Source: Chloroflexota bacterium
GTDB taxonomy: Bacteria > Chloroflexota > Dehalococcoidia > DSTF01 > JACRBR01
Assembly (NCBI GenBank): GCA_021813085.1
Contig: JAKAMA010000086.1
Span: 1 to 8,366 of the forward strand
Reading direction: 5' to 3'
Length of the DNA stretch: 8,366 nt
Part shown: positions 1 to 5,283 of the stretch, piece by piece
Numbering within the stretch: position 1 is the first letter of the stretch
Layout of the letters: each line of letters starts with the position of its first letter
Notes under the pieces: generated by a model
Seen by the model: the letters and a program-made list of their open reading frames with translations, nothing else
Database searches by the model: none
What the model was told of the DNA's origin: nothing
Made by a program: the position numbers and the translations under genes

Positions 1-32
1 ACCGGCCACTGCCATCGCCGCACGACGTCCAA
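1..32 (-). CDS. 5' end of a gene running off the left edge, downstream of the Mn2+ riboswitch
   Basis: Reading leftwards on the minus strand, a GAGGAG ribosome binding site (complement of 38-43) lies 5 bases before a TTG codon (complement of 30-32). This opens a frame reading MDVVRRWQWP that stays open to the edge. An ATG at 15-13 opens another frame (MAVAG), but it lies about 22 bases from the GAGGAG and has no closer site. Only about ten codons are visible, so the product cannot be identified. Genes behind yybP-ykoY riboswitches commonly encode Mn2+ exporters or related membrane proteins (MntP, UPF0016/TMEM165, TerC, P-type ATPases). That is the expectation here from context only. Confidence 0.35.
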   Translation of the reverse strand, partial: MDVVRRWQWP

Positions 33-58
33 TACGACTCCTCGGCCCCGAACGAAAA

Positions 59-91
59 AGACCTTTGATGACCGGCGGTCATCAAAGGTCT
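59..91 (-). terminator. Intrinsic terminator, expression platform of the riboswitch
   Basis: There is a perfect 15-base-pair inverted repeat (59-73 against 77-91) around a 3-base loop. On the minus strand the hairpin is followed directly by CTTTTTC (60-54), the U-tract expected of a rho-independent terminator. On the plus strand no T-run follows, so the direction is minus. The 5' arm on the minus strand contains GACCUUUG, which is also the 3' strand of the riboswitch closing stem. Terminator and aptamer therefore compete for the same bases. Confidence 0.8.
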
Positions 92-192
92 CACCACCCT
101 GCGCAGCAGGGCGTCCGGACCGGGCCGCGGGGCCGGGTCTGGCGATCCGGACAGCCCGCGCACGCCCGCGGGCCAGTTACTCCCCTTTGGGG
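83..192 (-). promoter_or_regulatory. yybP-ykoY-type Mn2+ riboswitch aptamer
   Basis: Read on the minus strand, the element starts CCCCAAAGGGGAGUAAC (192-176) and ends GGUGAGACCUUUG (95-83). CAAAGG and CCUUUG form the closing stem P1. The GGGGAGUA loop and the (G)AGACCUUU end are the hallmark sequences of the manganese-sensing yybP-ykoY family. Between them, three hairpins can be drawn: GCCCGCG/CGCGGGC; an outer GUCCG/CGGAC enclosing GACC/GGUC; and CCCUGC/GCAGGG. The second one carries an asymmetric internal loop. In this family Mn2+ docks two loops, stabilises P1 and keeps the overlapping terminator from forming, so Mn2+ turns the gene on. The identification rests on recognised consensus and geometry; the L3-like loop here (GAUCGCCA) matches less well than the P1/L1 part. 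Confidence 0.68.
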
Positions 193-200
193 CACGCTGC

Positions 201-230
201 ACGCTAGCGCGTCCGCCCTCCGGGCGTCAA
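201..230 (-). promoter_or_regulatory. Candidate promoter for the riboswitch transcript
   Basis: On the minus strand TTGACG (230-225) is separated by 18 bases from TAGCGT (206-201). The -35 box matches the sigma-70 consensus at five of six bases; the -10 box is weak (three of six). The predicted transcription start, near 194, falls at the 5' edge of the riboswitch, which supports the assignment. Confidence 0.4.
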
Positions 231-490
231 ACATCCGCGACCGAATGCGGGCAACGAACCGCCGTGGGCGGGCCAGCGAATTGACATAACACAGATCACA
301 GGGTGCGCCCCATCCCGCCGATACTGAACGGGGAGAGTCAGCCGGGGGTGGCCTGCTCGCACCCGCGCCCAATGCCGCCGGACGGTCGAGCGGACCGCCT
401 CGGACGGTGCCGGGAGCGTCAACCTTCCCCGGAAATGCCGTCTACGCACATGCGTTGTATGTGGTGGGCCGGCGAGTACGGGGGACCGCC
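231..490. other. Intergenic region between the riboswitch promoter and the J-like gene
   Basis: This divergent spacer should hold the promoter of the plus-strand gene at 491. A TTGACA at 281-286 (+) is a perfect -35 box, but no acceptable -10 lies 15-19 bases downstream. A GATACT at 320-325 is too far away (33 bases). No tRNA, convincing small ORF or further structured RNA was seen. Confidence 0.4.
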
Positions 491-1393
491 ATGAGCGACC
501 GTGACTACTACGAGGTGTTAGGCCTGACGCCCCGCGCCGATGGGGTGATGGTCGACCAGGCGTACTGGCACCTTGCCCGCAAGTACCAGGCACTGGCCAC
601 CACCAACGAGCGCGGCCGCCGCCTCCTCGACGAGCTGAACGAGGCGTACGGCGTGCTCGGCAACGCGCGCCTACGCAAGGAGTACGACGCCTTCCGCGAC
701 GACGTCCTCGTCGCCGGCGGCGTCATCGGCGCCGTGCCGTCCAACCCCAGGCGGAGGGCCGGCAAGCAGAAGCAGGCAACGGGCACCGCGGCTCCGCCAC
801 CGGGCCTGCGGGCGCACCTGCCTGCGGGCTGGCGCGCCTGGGCCGCCGCAGCGGCCTGCGCTGCCGCCGGCGGCGGCGCAGCCGTCGCGACGGGTAGCGC
901 CTGGCTGGCCGCGGCAGGTGTCGCGGCAGCGCTCGCAGTCGTCCTCGCACCCGCGCTGGGCCGACGGATCGCTGGCCTCAAGATGCCCACACTGTCGATG
1001 CCTGCGAAGCCGTCGATGTCGATTCCCAAGCTGGCGGTCCCGTCGGTGCCGCAGGTCTCCATGCCCGCCGTCAAGACGCCAAGGGTGGACCTCGGCCGCG
1101 TCGGCGACCACCTCGCCCGTGGCGCCGAGCGCGACGACGCCATCGACCCCGATGAGCTGCATGCGTCCACCTCTGCCGTGATCGCCCGCTGGCGGAAGAG
1201 CATGGGCCTGCGCACCTCGCTCCGCGAGCAGGCGTCGTCGGGCGGCGAGCCGAGCACCGAGCTCGTCGAGATCGTGGAGACGGAGCGGCAGATCGACGAG
1301 CACGAGAGCGAGCCGCTGATGGCCGTGATCGACATCCTGCGCGGCGCGCACAAGACGGGCGCGGCCAGGCGGCCCGGCGGCTCTGGCGACTGA
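491..1393 (+). CDS. Membrane protein with an HPD-less J-like (DnaJ-type) N-terminal domain
   Basis: The 300-residue product opens with a J-like domain (residues 4-67): DYYEVLGL, a helix-II segment ending LARKY, and a helix-III/IV segment LLDELNEAYGVLGNARLRKEYD. The His-Pro-Asp that normally follows 'ARKY' and activates Hsp70 ATPase is replaced by Gln-Ala-Leu (33-35). The usual acidic/Asn loop after it is also changed. The domain may bind partners but probably does not stimulate DnaK in the classical way. A basic linker (87-95) leads to two Ala-rich hydrophobic stretches (about 113-129 and 131-156), then a repeated [M/V/I]P segment (165-197), then a charged C-terminal half predicted to be helical. 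The ATG at 491 is chosen because the J domain begins right after it and a GGGGGA lies at 480-485. An upstream GTG at 407 would add 28 unconserved-looking residues. Specific function unknown. Confidence 0.8.
   Translation: MSDRDYYEVLGLTPRADGVMVDQAYWHLARKYQALATTNERGRRLLDELNEAYGVLGNARLRKEYDAFRDDVLVAGGVIGAVPSNPRRRAGKQKQATGTAAPPPGLRAHLPAGWRAWAAAAACAAAGGGAAVATGSAWLAAAGVAAALAVVLAPALGRRIAGLKMPTLSMPAKPSMSIPKLAVPSVPQVSMPAVKTPRVDLGRVGDHLARGAERDDAIDPDELHASTSAVIARWRKSMGLRTSLREQASSGGEPSTELVEIVETERQIDEHESEPLMAVIDILRGAHKTGAARRPGGSGD
983..1081 (+). repeat. Degenerate [M/V/I]P-rich repeat within the J-like protein
   Basis: Residues 165-197 carry a hydrophobic-Pro dipeptide at 165, 170, 178, 183, 186 and 191, often with Ser before it, as in LSMP and VSMP. 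The spacing is irregular, 3 to 8 residues, so this is a low-complexity extended segment rather than an exact tandem repeat. It follows the second hydrophobic stretch and may act as a rigid spacer. Confidence 0.55.
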
Positions 1394-1798
1394 GTCAGCG
1401 GCGGGCGACACATCGGGAATTCCCTGACCGAGCGGGACACGCCGGTGTCTGCGCCGACCTGCGGCGGCCGGCTGCGTCGTCCCGGCGTCCGCGCGGGTGG
1501 CCTGCTGGTACCGTTGAGTCAGTATCAGTGGGCCGCATCGATGTCCGCATCCGGCTGTGGGGCAGCCGTCCCAATCGCGCAACGAGCTAAGATCGCACTA
1601 TAACTGTTATGTAGGTTGGAAGACCGCCGCGGTGCCTTTGCGGCGCCACGTTCTGTCACGCCCGCATATCAAGAGCGTCTTCCGTCGCACCGATACTCCA
1701 CCGGGCCACCTGGTGTTCGTGCGCTCCTTCGGTGCGCACCGGGGCGGCGCGTGTCCGGTGCTCCGTGAGCGCCGCCAGCGAGGATCGTCGGATCGAGC
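1394..1798. other. Intergenic region upstream of the GGDEF gene
   Basis: This 405-base gap has no supported gene. A TATAAC at 1599-1604 (+) matches the -10 consensus at five of six bases, but no clear -35 box stands 16-18 bases upstream. TAAGAT (1588-1593) is a weaker alternative. Small hairpins occur: GACAC/GTGTC at 1436-1449, and GTGCGC/GCGCAC at 1719-1739. Neither has a T-run, so no convincing terminator for the upstream gene is visible. The roughly 190-base leader before the GGDEF gene does not show the conserved sequences of a c-di-GMP riboswitch. Confidence 0.4.
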
Positions 1799-2617
1799 AT
1801 GGCCAACGGCCCGGCACACGAGAGCATCATGAGCGAGTCCGAGGCGCCGGTCATGCACCGGCGCGCGCGGCCTTCGGGGGTGCTCGTCAAGCTCGTCGCG
1901 GTCACGCTCGTCCTGGCGACGGCGGCGCTCGTCATCATCTCGCCCTACGTTATGTCGCAAGACTCGTTCACCGCCGTGGATCTGTTCATGGTGCTCCTGA
2001 TGACGGCATACGGCATCTACCTCGCCGCCCACTCGCGCAGCACACACGTCGACCTCGAGCGGGCCTACTCGGCGCACCTCGAGGAGCTCAGCCAGCGCCT
2101 GCGCAACATGGCGTACCGGGACGCGCTCACCGGCCTCTTCAACCATCGCTACTTCTACGAGCAACTCTCCCACGAGGTGGAGCGCTCCGTGCGCTACCGC
2201 CAGCCCTTGACGCTCCTGCTGATGGACATGGACAATTTCAAGGAGATCAACGACACCTACGGCCACCTCGCGGGCGACAAGTTCCTCGGCATGGTCGGCC
2301 AGGCGATCGCCCGCCAGATCCGTGCCTCGGACATCGGTGCGCGCTACGGCGGCGACGAGTTCGTCGTCCTGCTGCCCAACACCGTCGCCGAGGAGGCGCG
2401 GCGCACCGCTGAGAAGCTCGAGATCGCCGTCGCATCGAGCGCGGCCCTGACGGCGATGGACGAGGCGATCAAGCTGGGCATCTCGGTGGGCATCGCCACC
2501 TGCCCGGACGACTCACGGTCCGCCGCCGAGCTGCTGCAAATCGCCGATGCCCGCCTGTACGACGTGAAGGCCGCGCGTGCGGGCCGGCGCCATCCGCCCG
2601 GCTCCCACGCCGCCTGA
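1799..2617 (+). CDS. Membrane-anchored GGDEF-domain diguanylate cyclase
   Basis: Diguanylate cyclases join two GTP molecules into cyclic di-GMP, a second messenger controlling surface attachment and development. Two hydrophobic segments (about residues 27-50 and 59-78) with only a few residues between them anchor the protein; there is no room for an extracellular sensor. A short helical linker (84-104) precedes the GGDEF domain (about 105-262). Visible motifs are DALTGLFNHRYF (108-119), the metal/substrate segment DMDNFKEIND (143-152), GH (155-156), and the signature GGDEF (184-188). RASD (175-178), five residues before GGDEF, is a canonical RxxD inhibitory site, so product feedback is likely. 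All catalytic positions look intact. An ATG at 1829 preceded by GAGAG is an equally plausible start and gives 262 residues. Transcription is probably separate from ctpA, which has its own promoter. Confidence 0.9.
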   Translation: MANGPAHESIMSESEAPVMHRRARPSGVLVKLVAVTLVLATAALVIISPYVMSQDSFTAVDLFMVLLMTAYGIYLAAHSRSTHVDLERAYSAHLEELSQRLRNMAYRDALTGLFNHRYFYEQLSHEVERSVRYRQPLTLLLMDMDNFKEINDTYGHLAGDKFLGMVGQAIARQIRASDIGARYGGDEFVVLLPNTVAEEARRTAEKLEIAVASSAALTAMDEAIKLGISVGIATCPDDSRSAAELLQIADARLYDVKAARAGRRHPPGSHAA

Positions 2618-2633
2618 CCCGGACCGGCCGCGT

Positions 2634-2663
2634 TTGGTCGCCCGAATGCACCGATGTTAGACT
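2634..2663 (+). promoter_or_regulatory. Sigma-70-like promoter of the S41 protease gene
   Basis: TTGGTC (2634-2639) and TAGACT (2658-2663) are separated by 18 bases, in the short gap between the GGDEF gene and the protease gene. The predicted transcription start is near 2670, giving a leader of about 57 bases. Each box matches the consensus at four of six bases. Confidence 0.5.
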
Positions 2664-2726
2664 GACGCGCGCGATCTCTACCGGCGTCGGCGCTCCCGCC
2701 CGCGACCGGCTCGCCGAAGGAGTCGA

Positions 2727-4061
2727 ATGCTCAGAGCCGCACGCTGGACCGTCCTCGGCCTGCTCGTTGTTTCCGTCCTCGTCCTCACCTTCGCGATTGG
2801 CTACGTCGTCCACAACACCAACAGCAGCAACTCGTCGGCCGCGGCGACGGCGTCGACGTCCGGTAGCGCCGCCGACGACTTCTCGAACCTGAACCAGATC
2901 ATGACGCTGCTACAGCAGAAGTACGTCGACCCTGGCAAGCTCGACCGCCAGACCCTGTACGAAGCGGCCATCAACGGCATGCTCCAGACGCTGTCGGACA
3001 GTGGCGTATTTTATGTCGATCCAAACACCGTCAAGACGAGCGTCGGGCCCAGCGGCACCTTCGACGGGATCGGCGCCACCGTCGCTTCCCAGAACAATCA
3101 GATCGTCATCGTCGCACCGATCGAGAACAGCCCCGCCGCGCGCGCCGGCATCCGCCCGGGCGACATCATCGAGGCCGTGGACGGCGAGTCGACGCAGGGC
3201 TGGACGCAGGAGAAGGCGGTCATCAAGATCCGCGGCCCGCGCGGCACGAAGGTAACGCTGAAGGTACGCCACGCGGACGGCACCGAGGTCACCCTCGACA
3301 TCCAGCGCGAGCAGATCAAGGTGCCGAGCGTCTCCACGGTGCCGCCTGGAGGCGTGCTCAAGGACGGCGCCGGCCACGTGATTACAGACCTCGGCTACAT
3401 CCACATCCGCGAGTTCACGCAGTCGACCGACCCGGAGATGCAGAAGGCGCTCAAGGAGATCGTCCAGAGCGGCAAGAAGGGCCTCATCCTCGATCTGCGC
3501 AACAACCCGGGCGGCCTCCTCCAGACCACCGTGGACGTCGCTGACGAGTTCCTCAACAGCGGCACGATCCTCACCGAACGCGAGCGCGATGGCACCGAGA
3601 CGAAGTTCACCGCACATCCTGGCGGTGCCGCGACCAGCATCCCGGTGGTCATCCTCCTGAACCGCTTCAGCGCCAGCGGCTCCGAGGTGCTGGCGGCCGC
3701 GCTGCACGACAACGGGCGCGCGACGATCGTCGGCGAAAAGTCGTTCGGCAAAGGCACGGTGAACATCTCGAACAACCTGAAGGACGGCGGGCAGCTCTAC
3801 ATCAGCATCGCAAAGTGGTTCACGCCGGACGGCACGCAGATCGACGGCGTCGGCATCAAGCCCGATATTCCAGTCAAGCTCTCCAACGCCGACATCGCCG
3901 CTGGCCGCGACCTCCAGCTCTTCAAGGCGATCGACGTCCTGCGCGGCACCAACTTCACACCGGTCGAGACGCCGGCCGCGAGCACGCCGACGGCCGGGGC
4001 TGCCCCGGCGACCCCGGCCGCATCGTCCACGCCGGTGCCGGTGCCGACGGCCGGCGGCTGA
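2727..4061 (+). CDS. ctpA: S41 carboxy-terminal processing protease (CtpA/CtpB family) with PDZ domain
   Basis: Proteases of this family cut other exported proteins near their C-termini, outside the cytoplasmic membrane. The 444-residue product has an N-terminal signal peptide or anchor (hydrophobic 8-28), a Ser/Ala/Thr-rich linker (30-50), an N-terminal helical part with YVDP (66-69), a PDZ domain (about 112-195, with SPAARAGIRPGDIIEAVDG) and the S41 core (about 215-395). Core motifs are GYIHIREF, LDLRNNPGG (255-263), SASGSE (315-320) and GEKSFGKGTV (336-345). By comparison with Bacillus CtpB (Ser309, Lys334, Gln338), Ser317 and Lys342 match with the exact 25-residue spacing, but the Gln position, 346, is Asn. 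A Pro/Ala/Thr tail (411-444) ends the protein. AAGGAG at 2717-2722 sits 4 bases before the ATG, which fixes the start. The family is certain; the exact subfamily symbol is less so. Confidence 0.93.
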   Translation: MLRAARWTVLGLLVVSVLVLTFAIGYVVHNTNSSNSSAAATASTSGSAADDFSNLNQIMTLLQQKYVDPGKLDRQTLYEAAINGMLQTLSDSGVFYVDPNTVKTSVGPSGTFDGIGATVASQNNQIVIVAPIENSPAARAGIRPGDIIEAVDGESTQGWTQEKAVIKIRGPRGTKVTLKVRHADGTEVTLDIQREQIKVPSVSTVPPGGVLKDGAGHVITDLGYIHIREFTQSTDPEMQKALKEIVQSGKKGLILDLRNNPGGLLQTTVDVADEFLNSGTILTERERDGTETKFTAHPGGAATSIPVVILLNRFSASGSEVLAAALHDNGRATIVGEKSFGKGTVNISNNLKDGGQLYISIAKWFTPDGTQIDGVGIKPDIPVKLSNADIAAGRDLQLFKAIDVLRGTNFTPVETPAASTPTAGAAPATPAASSTPVPVPTAGG

Positions 4062-4077
4062 CCGCCGCCCGCGGCGG
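4062..4077 (+). terminator. GC-rich hairpin directly after ctpA
   Basis: CCGCCGC (4062-4068) can pair with GCGGCGG (4071-4077), starting on the base after the stop codon. The 2-base loop means the innermost pair must open. No T-run follows, so this may be a 3'-end stabiliser or a weak pause site rather than a true intrinsic terminator. Confidence 0.25.
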
Positions 4078-4085
4078 CGCGCCGG

Positions 4086-4091
4086 TACACT
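4086..4091 (+). promoter_or_regulatory. Candidate -10 box upstream of smpB
   Basis: TACACT matches the sigma-70 -10 consensus at four of six bases. No good -35 is present, as the upstream sequence is the GC-rich hairpin after ctpA. The predicted transcription start, near 4098, coincides with an ATG. Confidence 0.35.
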
Positions 4092-4097
4092 GGCGGC

Positions 4098-4133
4098 ATG
4101 CGCAGCATGCTCCGGGCGTCCCTCCGTGGCTGA
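4098..4133 (+). CDS. Possible 11-codon upstream ORF overlapping the smpB start
   Basis: An ATG at 4098 opens a frame reading MRSMLRASLRG and stopping with TGA at 4131-4133, in the frame offset by one from smpB. The stop lies 5 bases beyond the smpB GTG (4126-4128), so ribosomes finishing it would be placed at the smpB start. The ATG lies where transcription from the -10 box above would begin, so the transcript could be leaderless. There is no protein-level support; the value of the entry is its possible coupling role. Confidence 0.22.
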   Translation: MRSMLRASLRG

Positions 4134-4584
4134 GATCAAAGCGGTCGCTAGCAACCGGAAGGCGCTCCATGACTATGAGGTCCTGGAGCGGCTCGAAGCC
4201 GGCATCAGCCTCACCGGCACCGAGATCAAGTCGCTGCGCGCCGGCGGCGCCCACATCCGCGAGGCGCACGTGCGGCCCCTCGGCGGCGAGATGTGGCTCT
4301 ACGGAGCCCACATCGCGCCGTACGCCGCGGCGAGCTACCAGAACCACGAGCCGCTGCGCCCGCGGCGCCTGCTCCTCCACCGGGCCCAGATCCGCGCGTG
4401 GAGCGCGGCCATCGCCGAGCGCGGCCTGACGGTCGTGCCGCTGAGCCTGTACCTCAAGGACGGTACGGCGAAGGTCGAACTTGGCCTGGTGCGCGGCCGG
4501 CGTGCCTACGACAAGCGCCAGGCCATCGCCAGACGGGACGCGGAGCGCGAGATGCAGCGCGCCCTGCGCGAGCGGAACCGCTGA
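4126..4584 (+). CDS. smpB: SsrA-binding protein SmpB
   Basis: SmpB binds the tRNA-like domain of tmRNA and brings it to ribosomes stalled on messages that lack a stop codon. The 152-residue product has the whole family pattern: NRKALHDYEVLERLEAGISLTGTEIKSLR (13-41, OB-fold start), HIAPY (60-64), NHEPLRPRRLLLHRAQI (70-86), VPLSLYLKDGTAKVELGLVRGRRAYDKR (107-134) and a basic C-terminal helix (135-152). The tail enters the ribosomal mRNA channel in known SmpBs. Length is typical. The start is GTG at 4126; no in-frame upstream start is available and the ATG at 4098 is out of frame. No Shine-Dalgarno sequence is visible before the GTG. Its partner ssrA starts 112 bases downstream on the same strand. 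Confidence 0.96.
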   Translation: MAEIKAVASNRKALHDYEVLERLEAGISLTGTEIKSLRAGGAHIREAHVRPLGGEMWLYGAHIAPYAAASYQNHEPLRPRRLLLHRAQIRAWSAAIAERGLTVVPLSLYLKDGTAKVELGLVRGRRAYDKRQAIARRDAEREMQRALRERNR

Positions 4585-4658
4585 CGCACGGAACGTCACT
4601 CTACGTTATGTCTACCACTGTCCCCGGCTCGTCCGCCCTGCGCCCCTTGCGGGCAGGC

Positions 4659-4664
4659 TATACT
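4659..4664 (+). promoter_or_regulatory. Candidate -10 box of the ssrA promoter
   Basis: TATACT matches the -10 consensus at five of six bases and is identical to the -10 box proposed for the RTX gene. The -35 position (about 4635-4641) is GC-rich and poor. Transcription starting near 4671 would give a 5' extension of about 25 bases to be trimmed by RNase P before the mature end at 4697. Confidence 0.5.
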
Positions 4665-4788
4665 GAAGCGCGCGGTCGCATCGGCCGCGCCCCGTTGGGG
4701 ACGAAAGGGCTCGACAGGGATTGGCGGATCTGAGTTGCAGGCGGAGGACGGCCATCTCCCTCCTTAATCCGGTGGTCAACCAATAAAC

Positions 4789-4818
4789 GGCGAACCACAA
4801 CTCGCCCTCGCTGCCTAG
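4789..4818 (+). other. tmRNA tag reading frame (GEPQLALAA)
   Basis: GGC at 4789-4791 is the likely resume codon, followed by GAA CCA CAA CTC GCC CTC GCT GCC and a TAG stop at 4816-4818. The tag is GEPQLALAA, preceded by the alanine carried on tmRNA. The terminal LAA is what ClpXP-type proteases recognise. A resume codon one triplet earlier (AAC) would add an Asn; GGC is preferred because resume codons are usually GCN or GGN, but this is inference. Confidence 0.82.
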
Positions 4819-4831
4819 GCAGTGACGTTCA

Positions 4832-4881
4832 CTCCCGTCCCACCCCGGCGGACGGGAGATGAGCGACGATGAGCCGGGGTG
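4832..4881 (+). other. H-type pseudoknot within tmRNA
   Basis: CTCCCGTCC (4832-4840) pairs perfectly with GGACGGGAG (4850-4858). All nine loop bases, CACCCCGGC (4841-4849), pair perfectly with GCCGGGGTG (4873-4881). This is one of the pseudoknots expected just downstream of the tag frame in tmRNA. Confidence 0.85.
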
Positions 4882-5062
4882 CTGCGCGCCTGACGCCGAT
4901 GGGGTGCGCCCAAGATCATCTGGCTGGCTCCGCCCGGACGGGCCCGCAGCGGACGGCGGAGCGAGACCCAACTGCCGGGATAAGCCTGTAGCAGACTCAG
5001 GGCGTCGACCGCCTGGACGGGGAGTTCAATTCTCCCCCGTCTCCACCAAACACAAGACCTAC

Positions 5063-5091
5063 CAGGCCGCCCGGCTACGGACGGTGGCCTG
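5063..5091. terminator. Candidate shared terminator between convergent ssrA and the RTX gene
   Basis: CAGGCCGCC (5063-5071) pairs with GGTGGCCTG (5083-5091) over nine base pairs, one of them G-U, with an 11-base loop. It begins 14 bases after the tmRNA 3' end and lies 57 bases past the stop codon of the minus-strand gene. T-runs are weak on both sides: TGGTCGTTG on the plus strand, and TCTTGTGTTTGG further down on the minus strand. The symmetric placement between convergent genes favours a bidirectional terminator. Confidence 0.45.
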
Positions 5092-5148
5092 TGGTCGTTG
5101 ACAGTGTGCTCGGCCTGCGTCTGCGTGTACGGGACGAGCGCCGCGGTG

Positions 5149-5283
5149 CTAGCGCCGCCGCCGCAGCGCCAGCGACAGCCCGGACAGCCCAAGCCCGCCG
5201 ATGCCGGCCAGGATCAGCGCGAGCCAACCGGGCGCGGTACCGGGAGCACTGCCGAGATCGTCGCCCGTCCCTGTGTTCGGGGC
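5149..5283 (-). other. C-terminal sorting-signal-like tail of the RTX protein
   Basis: Residues 955-998 are APNTGTG, a 12-residue Gly/Ala/Asp spacer, a hydrophobic stretch of about 21 residues and RRRR. The order PxTG, hydrophobic helix, basic tail is that of sortase substrates. The first residue is Ala rather than the Leu of LPxTG. If no sortase acts on it, the helix alone would anchor the protein. Confidence 0.55.

Larger units (their letters stand above)
4697..5048 (+). ncRNA. ssrA: Transfer-messenger RNA (tmRNA)
   Basis: tmRNA acts as both tRNA and mRNA: charged with alanine and bound by SmpB, it enters stalled ribosomes and supplies a reading frame encoding a degradation tag. The gene starts GGGGACGAAAGGGCUCGACAGG (conserved 5' tRNA-like part) and ends CGUCUCCACCA. 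The first seven bases pair with 5038-5044 (one G-U). The encoded 3' end is ACCA at 5045-5048. A T-arm with loop TTCAATT lies at 5019-5037. The tag frame, starting at 4789, ends LALAA and a TAG stop. A GCTCCGCC/GGCGGAGC stem (4927-4934/4955-4962) and a pseudoknot at 4832-4881 lie in the 3' half. The molecule is a single piece of 352 bases, a usual size, and directly follows smpB. Confidence 0.97.

Noticed and set aside
91..372. A 93-codon open frame on the minus strand across the riboswitch
   Set aside because: It covers the structured aptamer and ends just before the terminator hairpin. Its composition is Arg/Pro/Ala/Cys with no domain and there is no ribosome binding site. The RNA-level explanation is better.
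1436..1449. GACAC/GTGTC hairpin after the J-like gene as a terminator
   Set aside because: Only five base pairs, a 4-base loop and no T-run; too weak to call.
1946..1957. The 12-base string ctacgttatgtc recurs at about 4602-4613, with similar 'gttatgt' strings at 284-290 (minus strand) and 1606-1612
   Set aside because: One copy lies inside coding sequence for PYVMSQ, spacing and orientation are irregular, and no consistent promoter geometry fits. It is probably chance.
1607..2266. A 219-codon minus-strand frame opposite the GGDEF gene
   Set aside because: It is antisense to a gene with clear conserved motifs and shows no recognisable protein features of its own.
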